NCBI GenBank assembly: GCA_963277665.1
Contig: OY728122.1
Span: forward strand, 1,548,096,868 to 1,548,160,867
Length of the DNA stretch: 64,000 nt
DNA from: Viscum album
Taxonomy: Eukaryota; Streptophyta; Magnoliopsida; Santalales; Viscaceae
Reading direction: 5' to 3'
Shown: positions 1 through 14,605 of the stretch, one piece after another
Layout: each line of letters starts with the position of its first letter
How positions within the stretch are numbered: the stretch's first letter is position 1
Position numbers and translations under genes: made by a program
Notes under the pieces: generated by a model
Seen by the model: only the letters and a program-made list of their open reading frames with translations
What the model was told of the DNA's origin: nothing
Database searches by the model: none

Positions 1-914
1 GTCAAATTGGATACCAACACCAATAAAATTTCAAATAAACATAAAAATTTGATATATTGAAACCACTATAACATATCCACATTGAATTTTTTTGATATTA
101 AAGAGTATAATGGTTTGTAAGAAAATAAAATTTTTATGGATTAGTTGATTTTTATTCTTGACTTATAAGGATTATATTCAAAAACATAAAACTGAATTAT
201 TCACTATATTTGAATTCTTTAGAAAAATTGTTCATTAAAAAATGATTTTAAAATAATTTATTTAATAAATGATCATGATGTATAATTTCAGAATCTATAA
301 TTTAATTATTTTTTCTCAAACATAGGTATTAATCACACCGTCACTGCACCAGGAACTCCTCAAAATTGAATTGTAAAAAAATTGAACTCTTTCAGAGATG
401 GAAAAGACTATGACTACAAAATATAACCTTCCATCCTATTTTTGGATCTAATCTATAAGTGAAACATGATATATCAGGAATAGATTTTTAATAAGTCCCC
501 TTATTTGAAAGACACCCTATGAAGATTGAAATAATATAAAACCTAATGTAATTTACTTAAATGATTTTAGACTGAAGGTCTATATCTTGAATACTTACAA
601 AAACCATGGAAAATTATCTTTAATGGATGATTTGGGAATTTATATTTTTTATTCTACTACTTCTAATTCATATACATTATATAATAATAATTATTGGATT
701 TTTGAAGAATTACAGCATGTGAATTTTTATTGAAGTGTATCTTTTTCAAAAAATGAATAGAAAAAAGATGAAACTGTTTTTTATTTTTTCAATATGTGTC
801 CAGAATCACATAATAATAATTTAAAAAATAAATTACATGAAAAAAAATCACGTCCAAAATGATCATGAATAAATGAACCTAAATTTATCGTATATAGACA
901 ATCAATAACATTAA
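1..914 (+). other. AT-rich lead-in to copia relic, no clear domain
   Basis: Closed in all frames. By position it should hold the integrase end and the integrase-RT linker of the copia element that follows, but I recognise no integrase motif. The GC dinucleotide occurs only twice in the first 900 bases, far below expectation. Confidence 0.35.
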
Positions 915-2535
915 AAGATAATCCTTTAGAAAGTGTTATTGTAAATCACGAAATTGGAGTAAGAACATGATGAAATTTATAAAACATAGATTAATTTTAT
1001 TCCATTATGTCACAATAAGAATGTAAGGAAAAATAATAATATATAAAAGATGATAATTGGTCATTTGAAATAGAAATGTAACATAATAAATTCAATAGAA
1101 ATATATTTTTTCAAATAAGTGGAAAAAGTATCCAACTATCTTGTAATAGAAATATAATGAGGTTTTAGAAATAAACAACATGATCTTTGGGATAATTAAC
1201 ATAAATAAAGATATATTAATTGTGAAAGGATACAAACAGAAATAAGCGAGAGAATATGATTAAACATTTTCACATGTTTTTAGGTCAATGAAAATTAGAA
1301 TCTACCTTGATTACGTATCTCATAAGAATTATAAATTATATCAGATGGATGTAATATATTCATTATTAAATGGAAATTTATTGGGGGACTTTTATATTGA
1401 ACAACCACTAGGTTTTGAAGAACCACATCTTCCAAATTCTATTCTCAAACTTACTAATTCTCTATATGGGATTAATCAAAAACCTATAGATTGGTCTGAA
1501 ATATGAACCTCATTTTTATTGTAAAATGGATATTCTGTAGGATTTGAAGATCCTAATAATTTTGAAAATACATTATGTTCTAATATATAGGTAGTAATAA
1601 TTTATATAGATGATTTTATATTCAGATCATGAAATTTAAATATTATTAATGATTTTTCAAATTTTATTTCAAAAGAATTTGAAATGATTAAAATGTGAGA
1701 ATTAAATATCTTTATTGTATTTTAAATATACCAACAATATTTTGGAAATTACTATAATACAAGAAAATAACTTTCCGATTTATTTAAAAATATTGACTAC
1801 AAAACAATAATGATTATACAACTTCCATATGAATAAATGCATAACAATATTTGGATAAAGATTGATACCCAGTTCAAAACATTGTTTATAGAGTTATGAT
1901 TCTTATATTATTATATGTTACTAATATCGAACCAAAAATAATGTTTTCTATGTGTTTATGAGTTATATTTCATTAATGAGAAAAAAAATATCATATTATT
2001 GTTGATAAAATATTTTTTAGATATTTTAAAGGAACTATTTTCCAATCCATACATTATCCAAAAACATTTGATTTAAATTTAATTTGATATTCAAATGGTG
2101 ATTTGGATGATGTAAATAAGATTGAAAACGAACATCAGGAACCTTTTAATGTTTAGAAACATATTTTGATTCAAGTTCAATTATGATACAACATTCAGTT
2201 GTTCTGTATACTGATATGGAATAACATATATCTTTATATAGTTTTTATGCACTTATTTTTTTGGATGAAACACAGAAAACTACAATTCAGAAATAATTTT
2301 AATAATATAAATATTTTTTAAGATTATACCAGTGTAGTGAATATTTATAAAAATCCAATAATCCATTCATTAATCAACAATATTAATAGAAGTATTAATT
2401 TTCTAAGATATAATTTTCTTAAGACACATATCTATTTATAATTTATAAATACTAAATATCAACTTGCTAATATTTTTAATAAACCACTTCCCACTACATA
2501 TTTGTATTCTCTTAGAGGAGATTTACAATAATTAT
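915..2535 (+). pseudogene. Ty1/copia reverse transcriptase-RNase H relic
   Basis: Remains of the Pol RT and RNase H domains of a Ty1/copia element, which copied its RNA into DNA. In order: a GVRT box near 955 (family GVRTR), the KDDNW...EM..NKFNRN block near 1050, VKGYKQ near 1225, the best-preserved block at 1288-1503 with YQMDV (first catalytic Asp near 1348), LLNG, IEQP and SLYGINQKP, then YIDD at 1603-1614 (second catalytic pair), and the RNase H end with KYQLANIFNKPLP near 2455-2490. Many CAA, CAG and CGA positions are now stops and there are frameshifts, so it cannot be expressed. No 3' LTR could be recognised after 2535. The superfamily is secure from motif order; the lineage within copia is not assigned. 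Confidence 0.85.
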
Positions 2536-2540
2536 TTTGA

Positions 2541-3331
2541 AATAAATGTTTGTTTTTTTGTTTATTTTACTTATTTATTTATATTGATAGTTTCATTTTT
2601 ATTTGATGAATTATTTTTTTATTTTTTACTAATTTAAATGAAAACAAGAATTTGTTCTATTTTTTAAAAATCATGATATTAAAAAATAAGAACAAATAAG
2701 GATCAAAAGGAGTAAATTAGCATTATAAAATTGTACTGCATCACCCAAAACTTGTTAAAACCCATTACATTATCCATTTCACTAGCATACCCTCATATTT
2801 AGAAAATTTTAAACTTCTAGATCCCTTCTCTTCTTTCGAAACCCTATAATAAAAACCATTAACCATTCGATTCTCAATCAAGTCAAATGAAAAGAGGATA
2901 GAAGATATAATTAAGATCAAGAAATATTCCCATGATGGAGTGTTTCATTTGTATCTTCGATAACTAAGAAATTTGGAACACTGGTTAGAAGATATTATGT
3001 CAATTCTATTTGGATCCACTCAAATTTGTAAAATGATTATTAAAAATCATTAAGAATACCAGATGGTGTTAGTCATGCTCAACAGTCAACAAGCCTCTTA
3101 AGAATTTTAAAATCAGAAAATATTCTTTATCTTGAATTTTAACCCATGTTGTTGTTCGTTATTGATATCTAGTGAAACATTCTTTGGAAAATATTTTTAT
3201 TCATGAATCATTATAGTCATCCATTGGAATAAATGAATTTTTATTCATTTAGTGGAATAATATCTCTCAGATTGTATTTAAAGAATAAAATTTTCCATCT
3301 AGATGTTATAACTATGTTTCCTTAATATTAA
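2541..3331. other. AT-rich DNA after copia relic, nothing assigned
   Basis: Expected position of the copia polypurine tract and 3' LTR, but no TG...CA termini or repeat partner is visible. A small AT-rich inverted repeat lies at 3230-3251 (AAATGAAT, TTTT loop, ATTCATTT). I see no gene. Confidence 0.4.
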
Positions 3332-3541
3332 ATTCATAATGATAGTACATTAAGTATTATTGGTTACATATTTAGTATATTTAAAGGAAAACAATTTCAT
3401 ATTGGTGTGGAGGACCCCAAAAAATCCTGTCATGTTTATCAAGGGGAGAAAAGTAATTTAAAATTTGCTAGATTAGTTATTCTTCGTAATGAGGATGTGA
3501 GAGAATCTAGAGTTGAAGATGTTTTTCATCCAAAAAAATAG
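3332..3541 (+). pseudogene. 69-codon open stretch of unknown origin
   Basis: Reads open for 69 codons between an upstream TAA and the TAG at 3539-3541, without an ATG. The second half (from the CHVYQGEK block at 3428) is rich in charged residues, including RNEDVRESRVEDVF, which looks like old coding sequence rather than random AT-rich DNA. It lies 0.8 kb beyond the copia RNase H end on the same strand, so it could be an extra 3' reading frame of that element or an unrelated insertion. I do not recognise the family. Confidence 0.3.
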
Positions 3542-6500
3542 ACTCATATATAATACTTTTGGTCCAGATTTTATTGGTCATGAATAAGAAAAAAAATGAT
3601 ATTCTTGTCACCCAGTATTGAATCAAAGATAAACCTACAAATGAAAACATATATATTGAAACTACTTCACCAAAAGATGAAACCTAATAGGTGCTTTTAG
3701 AGACTCAGGTACTACTGAGGGTCAACATGCCAACAGTTATTCACAAGATGAACATATTGGTATGAAAAAAGAACATTTTTAGGAGACTTCTCAAGGAAAG
3801 GTGATAAGTCTAATTTTTATTTCTGATGCCACTGAAATATATGAGAATAAAAAAGACTATTCTAACATAAAATCCATAGAAATAATAGCTTACGTGTCTG
3901 GATAAAAGATATATTCTCTTGATAATATTTAATTTTATTCTAGTCTAAATAAAATAGGAAGGTCATTAAATATAATGGAAGACTCCCAATAATAATTTTA
4001 ATATGAAAAAGATTATTTTGATTCCCTAGTTTATTGGAAATAAGATTTACTCATAATGTTTAATAATTAAGGATAAGAACTCATGTTTAAAAAAAGATAT
4101 GGAATATACCAAAAACACGTTGGATGATTGAATGAATTCATCTATTCCTAGAGAATAATATAAATTTCATCAGACTTAGCTACTCAATATCAAATAAAAT
4201 TAAGTTCTTAGGATATTTTTTTATGATTATAGACATGAAATGTAGGATCATGTTTTAAAAATAATAGTTGAATTAGTCTAAAGTATAGATTTTAGGAATT
4301 TTAAGAAACACATTAGAAATATGATAAAATCATTGAGGAACAGGTCTAGTAAATAAAAAAGCTAATCCCTATACCACCCAAACATCACTAGATTAAATTA
4401 TAAGGAATAATTAAATTATATTCATGATTTAAGATTTAAATGATATGATTCATTAACAATATGGAAATAGTGCACCTCTAAATGTGCTATTACAAAATAA
4501 AAAACAACATGTTGAGAAGTTAACCTAAATAAAACATTGAATAAGACTACTTCTCATGCTATTCAGTGAAAATATTTCCATGTCACTATAGGATATGGAA
4601 ATTTTTCATGACTTATTTAAATTCAAACTGATTTAAAGTATTAATTTTGGATTAGAATCACATTTTTATAAGAAAATTGGCTAACAATATTTTGGAATTT
4701 TTATAAGGAAATAAGTTAGATTTGAAGGATTCTGTTCAGGGTGTTTGAGTTTTATATTAACATGAAAATTATTTTGAACTATCCATTTATCATTTACACA
4801 GATTTTTTTTAATTTCTCATCTAACATAAAAATTGTGACAATAATGTACATTTTAATTAATTTTTTTCTTATCATTATATCTTATTATCATTTTTTATTT
4901 ACATTAATACTACCAGAACACTTATATTATATCAATTAGAAAGAATATAACATATTTTTAACATGTTAATCTATATTCATTTTGTTTTAATCAATTTTCA
5001 TATAAATTATTTTTGTTACCACCTATAGGGAATAAAATTGAGTAAACAAAACTTTCTTGACTCTATTACCAGTTTCTATTTTCAATTAATCGAAATAAAA
5101 TATTACTATGTAATATTAAATTTCAACAACTATAATATATATATATATATTATTTTATTAGGCTTATAATTCCTATATTTTCAATTTCCCTGATAAGGAA
5201 TTTGGATCATCAAAACATGGAATATTGTTGGGCATGTATAGTCTCAACAAGACTATATAAATTATATTTTTTTATATCGAAAATACACATGTTAATTTTT
5301 TCAATAATGTTACATTAATTATATTTATGTATAATATATCTAGAGAAGATTATCTTATTTATGAGTTATAATATTTTTTAAAATATCCATAATATGTTTT
5401 GAAAGTATTCACAAAACTCGGTTCGTACCCTAAATTTTTAAGTATAAGCATATCATATGGATCCGAAACCCTATGTGTGAGATAACACATATGGATCATG
5501 GAACCAATGTTGTTGGGCTCGAATTGTTTGTCAACATTATTTTTGGATGGAGTCATATGTTTGAGATGATGGGTTTATGGATAAAAATACCCTATGATTG
5601 AAAAGTACACCACATTTATTTGAAAATAATATCCTCAATAAACCATATTTTTTTGATCAAAAATACGTTATCAACACTATTTTGTGATTTTTTTCATCAT
5701 GTGAATGAACCCTATGTTTGAATATTCAACGATGTTATTTTAATTAGTAAAATTTTCATTGATTAATGGAATAGTCTCAATGGAATAAAATATCATGTTC
5801 AAGCTATTTCATGACCGATTAAATTGATAGTATTCAGTGGAGTAAATCATTATTATTTCAATGTTAAGTTACATATTTGGAGGACGATTTAAATTTTAAT
5901 ATTTGTGATTTTTCAGGTGACATTTGTTTAACTACTCAAAAAATGTATATATATAATATTCATATATATAACTACATTGAGTTTTTTCACTTTCTGGATG
6001 ACAACACATTTTTAAAAATGTTTTTTAATATAATATATCTTAAAAGATAAAAATATTGAGTGAATATGTTAATTATGAAGATTCTACACATTTAATATAT
6101 AACTGCTTCATCTTTTATATAATGTGTAACTACTACTATTTGTTTGTTTCTATTTTTAATGATCATCATTAGCATCCAGGAAATATTCAATGCTATTATT
6201 TATTAAATACATTCATATATAAATATGAATATTTTTATTTTTCAAAAATTTTATTCGTCTAAGATCATGAACCTCCAATTCAACTAAGTCAAAATCATTT
6301 AATTTATTAGAGTTTCATATTCTCAGACTAAATCATGGTAGATTCTCAACTTTTAAAACATATCTGTGGTGAAACTAGTTCCCTATAAAAGAACAAGTAG
6401 GCTCTATAAATGCATATTATAATAGTTTTCAACAAACTATGCTCATTTGTGACAGACTTATGATAAGAGGATCATTCTAGTGAAAATAACTAAGCACATA

Positions 6501-8492
6501 GAAATAAAATTAGCTAAGTGGAATAGGAGATCATTAAGCCCCGAACTAGTATACAAATTTTACAATTATATATTTACTATTTATTCACTACTAGAATTAA
6601 TAATTGAAGATAATGTTTCATATAAAAAATCTTAATGAAATATAAATGCCAAAATATTTCAAGAATATAAAAAAGACACAATTCCCTACATCTTGTGTAT
6701 CATTGTATTAATCATACATAGCATAAGCAATCTTTTGATGAGATATTCATTCATCAAGATATCCCCGAGTAAAACCTTAACACTGATAGGATTGGTGAAT
6801 ACATTGTATATATTAGTTATGTTTTCCTGATTTGTCAATATATATTCTTGAAATTCATCTATTTGTATACCAATCGTGGTTCATTGTTACTTATCAGTTC
6901 ATGATGAGTGAATTTTAAATTCAATTAAATGTTAGAAGTATTTTAAAATAATGATATATTAATAGATATTTATAAGTACATATAAGTGTATGTAATTCAA
7001 AAATTTGAAATTTAATAAATATATTGCAGCATTATTTCTAGTGAGAATTTCTAAATAAACATCATAAAATTTATATGGTTTTTATATTTTAACCCAATTA
7101 TGATTTCATAAATTTTCTAGAAATGAATCCATTATATACATATTGTAAACATACTCAAATCCATTTATGTGTAGGGGTCTGATGTTTTTTAACATCTTGA
7201 AATATTGAATTTCTATATCAAATTAGGGGATCTTTTACAAATAATTTTATTCGTGGATAATTTGTTTTTCAAAAGTAGATAAAAAACATCTAAAACCAAA
7301 TAAAAAAATTGAGCTCCTCTATGATAAAAACTTTTAGGTTCCATGTTATGTTAGAAGTTAATATAGTGGTAGTGGTGAATAGTTCTTTATAATGTATTAA
7401 AATAAAATAAAAATTATCAGCGTTAGAAAAGTGGTAGAAGTTACCGTAGAAATAAAAAGAGACAATATATGATCTCTTTAAAGGGGTTCATATAACCATT
7501 TTTCAAGTCACATATTCAATATAATCTTCTCCATGGGGGGATTCATATTCATTATATCCACTCTTTTTAATGTGAGTGATGACAAGATTGTTTAAAAATT
7601 AAATAATAACATTTTTAAAACCTAGTTGTATAACCCATGGCAATTGAAGGATTTACAACCTAAATTCATTTATGTTAGGTTGAACAACCCAAACATCAAT
7701 TTTTATGGTAGTAATAACACAATGAACAATTTTTAATGGGAAAAAATATAATTGGTATATAAAGGATGAACTGATTAAAATAATAATTAGAATAGGGAAA
7801 TATCAGAAACATTAATTCAACAACAAAGTAGATAATGTATAAATTTGGTACAGCTCATGCTCCATGATCATTTTAGAAGTGGATGATGAAACTGATGAAT
7901 ATTTTTAGTTATAATAGCACAATAGTATAATTTTATTGAGTATATTGGACAATTCAGAGATATAGTAACTGTATCATTGTATTCTCATATAATGAATCAT
8001 CAACAGATGAACTCGAATTAATCTGTAAGGGGATATCTTGGATAATTAATGAAATTTCATCTAGGAGTGTATCCATAACCAATAAATTCATGACACATGT
8101 TATTTTATAATAATATAACAATATGAAAATTACCTTATTTTTTTATTATTGTGATATAATCAAAAAATTGAAATTAAAATTTATTGACTATATAATAAAA
8201 AAAACATTTAATATTTTGAAAAGAACAATTCTAAAAATTTAATAATTGTAAAATAACTTTAAAAATATATATTTATAACCAAAATAGATATAGTATAATG
8301 TTATATAAATGAATCATCATATAATCAATAGTTTTGAATTTACCTATGTATATTAAATAATGGTAAATTTATTATAACAAGCAATTTTAATTATATTTCA
8401 TCATAAAATCAAAAACATTTAAGCGATAATTCAATTTTAATAACATTAATTAAATTTAATGAATATATGTTTGAGAAACGATTTCTAACCAA
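3542..8492. other. AT-rich intergenic DNA, no recognisable gene
   Basis: Only short closed frames. A simple AT repeat lies at 5135-5151. A CCCTATAAAAG box near 6381 resembles a core promoter or an old LTR TATA box but has no supporting structure. Probably decayed transposon sequence. Confidence 0.5.
5135..5151. repeat. (AT)n microsatellite
   Basis: Uninterrupted alternating A and T over about 17 bases. Confidence 0.8.
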
Positions 8493-8515
8493 CAATGGTA
8501 CGTCACCTACCATTG
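8493..8515. repeat. hairpin, 8-bp arms (CAATGGTA/TACCATTG)
   Basis: Perfect 8-bp inverted repeat with a 7-base loop. It resembles the hairpin at 8668-8695 (both built from CCAAyGG/CCrTTGG words), which suggests two copies of one small structured element. Confidence 0.7.
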
Positions 8516-8667
8516 GAAGTGTCCAAAAGACGAACAAATAATGTGTGGCATACAGTTTCAATTTATTTTAAAAATAAACGAAACAAATAAAAGAAAATAG
8601 TAATTATAATGGTATTAGATATAAATCGATTCAAGAGAATAATAAAAAGTAACCAATTATTAGATTT

Positions 8668-8695
8668 CCAACGGTGACACATGACTCACCGTTGG
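8668..8695. repeat. hairpin, perfect 10-bp arms (CCAACGGTGA/TCACCGTTGG)
   Basis: Perfect 10-bp inverted repeat with an 8-base loop, CACATGAC. GC-rich for its surroundings. Followed at once by CTTCCAATGGCGAG, which repeats the core word. It may be a terminus of a small MITE or a decayed tandem unit; no target duplication was found. Confidence 0.8.
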
Positions 8696-11600
8696 CTTCC
8701 AATGGCGAGTTATTGAAAAATATTTCCCAAAATCAGGAACTATTAAAATATGAAAAATAAAACAAATAAAATAAAAAAATAATTCAAAATGTGATAATAG
8801 TTTTATTTCAAATCAATTGAAATAGTAAGAGAACATATTGAAAATTGAGAATCATATGCTAATAAAAAACACATTCAATATTATGAAATTATAGTCAAAT
8901 AAAAATTAATATATAAAGGAATATATATAGTAGGAGAATAATATGGAGGACAACTCCTACTTTATCTTGAACAATATAATTCTATGATGTTGTTCGAAAA
9001 AAATAAAATAACTATAATTAATAATAAATCATAGCAATCAATAAAAAAGATAAAGGATCTGGTTATAGCTTTGGAGAAACTCTAATAGATTCCCTATATA
9101 GTTGAAAGAGACCACAACCGATAGGAAACATGACCCATCAATTGTGTCCCACAGTGTGTAATAACAAATTTCATTGATGTTCTAAAATTTATGTAAATAA
9201 CCAAAGATTAATTTCCAATGATAAAAAAAATTAATGAACCATTTTAAACCTAGAAGTAGGTAAATAACTCAACAATGTTATTTATCTAATTTTGACTCAT
9301 CACCCACTCTTGATTTATTTACCAATGTTGACTCGTCAACAATAATGAATTTTTACTAATGTGGACTAGAATCAAACTCTATTGGGGTCATATAATAAAT
9401 ACTCCATGTACAATTAAATTGATAAGGCTAAATGAACTAATGGAATATATGCCCCTATGTATTCTATAAATTAAATCTTAAATCACTAATGAAAATAAGA
9501 TTGATCGTCTATTTTATCAGGTCATGATGGTGAAATAATAAACTAAGAGAGAAAGATATAAAATAAACTTTTTGATGAAACATGGTTAGAACCAAAGGAT
9601 ACTACGTAATAATCAAAAATGTATAGGTGATTGGGTGAATTATTGAACAATACGAAGGAAAATATTTTGAATAGTGAAACCCCAAGAGTTAAAAACATGA
9701 TCATATGAGATCTATATGGAGGTCCAATGGAATGAACCAAAGATGTTTGAGAGGTGAGGGGATCACTACTGCTATTTTAGAAATAAAATAAATGAACAAA
9801 AACATTAAAAGAGATTCCCACATCAAATTGAACTAATGTAGTTTGAGAAATATATCATAAAAGGGGGACAAAAACTCTTTTCAAATTAATAATCAAAAAT
9901 GCATAAATGGGCCTTGACTATATAATCTACCTATTCCCAATCATGTGTGTGCTCCATCGGCCGTAAATATCATCCCAAGTTATCTATGCTTCCACTAAGC
10001 CAAAAAAACCTCCATGTGAGCCTCAATGGTAGAACATTCCATGTGGGTTGATCAATTAGCCCCATAAATGTGGGTATAATTTTAAACTACGGGGTTTGGG
10101 ATGAAGGGATTTATTTTTTAAATAGTTAAAATTTAAAATAAAGATCATTGGTAAACATTATCAAAATAAAATATTAAAACATGTCGGTGATAAATATTAT
10201 TTTTTAAGGAATACTAATTTTTATTAAATGTGTTGTAATTATAATTAAAAAAAATAAAAATTTTAATGTGTTAATACCAATTAAAAATAATATCCTTATC
10301 ATAATCATGATTCATTTATTCTTGTATTAAATAATATATTTATGACATCACCATTAATTTTTTATCCACTCCTCGATATTTTTTATACATCATGGAATAA
10401 CTACATTACCTTGATGTGTCACTAAAAAAACAGTGTTTCCATCACAAAAAATTAAATTTCATATTTGATGTAACATAATACCTTTACGATGGGATGGAAT
10501 ACTTGTTTTAGCAATCCATAACATCATTACCATTCATCATGTTTTCATGAATGAGAAACTACACATATAATTTGGTGGTATTTTACCCTAATACAACAAA
10601 TAAAATCACATATATTTTTAGATTAGTTATTAAAATATATTTTATTTTATAAAAAATAAAAATTTATTTAAAAAAATGAAAAATGATTGGTCTTAAAATA
10701 ATTAGAAAAAAGTTGGACAATTACATTTAACATTTAAAACACTGATATATAAAATAAATTATTTTAATAACAGTTTCCTTAAGAAACCAAAATATATTCA
10801 ATCATTTTTCATTTAAAAGAATGTTTCTTCCTAAAATAAGTTAAAATTACCCCAAATGAAATGTGGTAGTATAATCAGAATAATCCCCATCTAATTAAAC
10901 TCCAAATAATATGATTAATTTCCTTATTCAACACATTAAAAATATAGTAAAATAAAATATCCCTCAGCATTGAACAATTGTCATGGAATAGATAAATAAT
11001 TTCCCCCTATATTCACTATAAAAGACCATATTTAGTGTTTATTATGACTTACCTCTCAAAAAAAAATTATATTAAATTTATGTTTATATTCTATAAAAGT
11101 TATTGAATTTGCAAATTTTAAAAAGTATGTAAATGAACATCCATTTTTAAGAAAATATACTTTCCATACATATATTTACCTACATGTGAATTTAAATACA
11201 TTAATCAAGGATATTTCAATAAAATTACACTCAATTTGTATAACCTGGTATAATTTGGGGGGGATATATGATACAATTGAATATTTTATTGAATTATGTT
11301 GAAAGAGTTCAACCTCGAATATTATTTTCACGTCACAACACATTTAAATGCGTATATAATTAGTTTAGTTCAAATTAATAAGCATATGTTCAAGTATAAT
11401 TGTATAAAAGTCCACTAATATTTAACTAAAATAAGGTTTTTATAGGGAAATGAAAAGTTTTCCCCTCATTAAATCTATAAGGGAATTGAATTTGAAAATA
11501 TAAAAGTAAAAAATGGATATCAAATTTCACAAAAAAGTCTTCCCTCATAAAATTCATTAGTGATCATTGAAAATAATTATTTCATAAAAAACATTATGGG

Positions 11601-13649
11601 ATTCTAATATTAATAGATTTAATATACTATTAGAAAAATTTATAACAAATACCCCACATCTAAAAAAGCCATATTTTCCCCCATATTTATTCTAATGTTG
11701 AAGAAAACATTTAATAAATTATTTTCCAAACTTATTTTTAAATTAAATATAATGATGTAATGTTCAAGGTTTAAGAGTGATGCTCGAAAACCATGTTTCC
11801 ACTCATAATAAATAAAAGAGAAAAAAAAGAAAAAAATTCCTAGGATCCAATACTTCATACTTTTAGTGAAAATGATGGTGTTTCTAGTTCATTATAGAAT
11901 AAAAATAAATAGTTATAGACACTGGAATATTAAAAGACATGTATTATATAGACATGATAAATTCAAGAATAAAATATATCACATTTGAAAACATGAAACA
12001 TTTCTTTTATATAAAGATATATATAAATAAAAACTATAGATGTTAGAAAATAAATCCTCTTCTAAGAATCATTATCCATTAAAACATGTCATGGTGAATT
12101 TTCCTTTTCATCCATGAGAATGATCTGTAATTTCTCAAATATTGTCACAGAACATTTAAAATAATTTGGAATTAATTTTCTATGGTATATTATTAAAAAA
12201 AGCAACAAATTCTAGAGTTTGGTTGTTTTTTTCTAAATTATAAAGTATATTTCTCCTTTTTTTTCCATAAAAAATTACTTCAAATTCGGGTTGTACACTA
12301 ACTCTAATGGGAAATTGTTTAGAATGTTACTTGACTAATCACAATACTAATTGATCCCAAGGTTAATCTTTTTTTAATTATTTGACTAACTATTCACATA
12401 ATGAATTCATTCCCCCAATATAGCCACCTCACATGCACGATCACTTTCTTATTTATTGGGGTACCTTCACTTCATCTTATAATTAGATTGATCACTTATG
12501 GTAGGTTTTTAAGAAGTATATTAACTTCTCCTTTTTTCATTATATGGATAGTGGATCATGTGATCAATAAAATATTTTCTTATTTTATCATCAAGAGTAT
12601 GGTTAATCCAACCTTTTCTTCTTATGGGATGTTGAATTCTGTTTATTTGGTTGATAGATCACATGCAAGGTAACTATTCATACCTTGTAGTTGGTTTGGA
12701 ACAATGTTGATTTTTTTAATGGGAACTTAATCATATGGTCAGTTCACTTTTAACATGGCTATTTCCTTATGGTCATTCAAGATACTAGATGTACACATCC
12801 GTTTATAGTCACTCATCTTTCCCCATATAGTCAATCCATAACAATGGTGAATTTTAACACACTAAAATTTCATGTTCTCTTGGTGTTTCACTCTCATGGT
12901 TGATTGATTTACTTAATGACCAAATTACCACAAGTTGTTTTAAAAAATTATTCACGTAATTAATTATGGGAAGGAATAGTCAATTTAATACCTAAAAATT
13001 ATGAAAAACAAACATTTTTCCAATTTTCTACCAAAAACCCAATGTATTAAAAATAAATCCATCTACAAAAAATATAAAAAAATTGACCAAGAAAAAACTA
13101 GGAGTCTATAGGAAATATGATCATTCCCCAAAGGGTTCACATGTTTACTGTATCACATAACTATTTGAGAAAAAAATTATAATTAAAATTAATAAATGAA
13201 AAAACATGAAATGTCCCTGGATTTTTCATATATTGGGTCATGTTTTGAGTATTCAATAAAACACACCACCTAAATTTCATAACAATTTCAGTTAATGGGT
13301 ATGATTTATTTATGATTATGATCTCATTGTCTTGTGTGAATGATTTAATGCGTCCTCTAAATATTTTTAGATTACCAACATCATTATAATACTCAATAAA
13401 TAGTCTAAGAATCATTATGTATGGGATCTTTCCAATATAGTTTATATTCCTCTAATCTAACAAAATGGACAAATGATTAAAGAAAACAACTCATAATTAT
13501 CATCATAATGAATAAAATTACTACAGATATTCTAACTAAAACATGATAAAAGTAATAATTCTATATTAGGTTTAATATTTATGTTAAAATTACATAGGAA
13601 ACTAAAAAAACACTCATGATGCCCATATTAATATTTTAAAATGGTGTAT
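8696..13649. other. AT-rich intergenic DNA, no recognisable gene
   Basis: No frame longer than 90 codons; the 90-codon + frame at 12401-12673 is hydrophobic low-complexity and shows no family motif. 9900-10060 is locally less AT-rich but closed. Confidence 0.45.
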
Positions 13650-14240
13650 ATTATTTAAGATTCCCTAGGAACCCCATAATGTCAGTGATATAATATTCAT
13701 CATCTATAGTGTTAATTTCATCAAGAAAAATCATGCATTCGGTTGCGGTAAATTTAACCATATTATTAGTTTTTAATCTCTCAACATGATAATAAAATTG
13801 AACTTCTATAACTACTAATGGAAGAAAATTAGTATTAATATAAATTTAAAAATATTAATCAGTAGAAAAAGAGATGGACTTGTATGAATCCATTTCTGTT
13901 CAAAAGTTGCTTGAATCTCTCAGAAATTAATTATTGTGAGTGGTTTTTAGTATACTACGATGCATTATTAAAAAAATTATAGCTGTAGTTTGGAATTTTT
14001 GATGTTAATTATTAGTATTTTCGTTAATATATCCCTCAATTCGTATGAATATTTCTAGTTCATGTGTATACTTAGAAGAAAAATTAGATGCTTTAATTTC
14101 ACGTAATAGGGGTGATAAGGAATATATATAAGATTAATTTATATAAACATCTTCATAAAAATCTATTATTTTGTACCAAAAATCATTTTGGAATATCGTA
14201 AAATCATAGAATTAATTAGTGTCTTATAATTATAATTAGG

Positions 14241-14605
14241 TAAGTTTATAATTCGATAAATAACTTAATAAAACTATCAATAGCTATGAATATTTATCCC
14301 AATATTAGTTTAATATTTTCATAATAATAAATATTAAGAATAAAAAAATTCTCAGGAAATCTGAGATACACTACCGAGACTGATAGGTCATATAAAAATC
14401 TATAGGTATACTTGATTGACTTATCATTTAATTGAAGAAACCAAATGGTTGGTCTAATATTCAATTGAACATATATTGTGATTAGGGAGAAAAGATAGAT
14501 GTTTTCAATAGATCCCTAATGAAACATGAAGTGTAGCTCTCAACGTCCACCAATTTTTAATTCATTAAAAACATCCATGATCCATTAATTTTAGATGAAA
14601 TTTCT
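14241..14605 (-). pseudogene. Athila-type aspartic protease relic
   Basis: Matches the family pattern block by block: IKNWWTLRATL where the family has a short IG...AL-C-DLGAS active-site segment, then RPTIWFLQLNDKSIKYTYR (family PTR..LQLADRSIKYPRG), a FPENFFILN block, an LILG block and FIAIDSFI. The catalytic DLGAS is ruined (reads HVSLG), a one-base shift lies near 14456 and the LILG Arg codon is a stop. The role would have been cleavage of the Gag-Pol polyprotein. Identified by eye; a profile search would settle it. Confidence 0.6.

Noticed and set aside
6375..6400. CCCTATAAAAG box as a gene promoter
   Set aside because: No reading frame or LTR structure downstream; single TATA-like words are frequent in AT-rich DNA.
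12401..12673. 90-codon + frame, hydrophobic
   Set aside because: No homology pattern, AT-driven composition (Phe, Ile, Leu), no promoter or splice context; typical of chance frames here.
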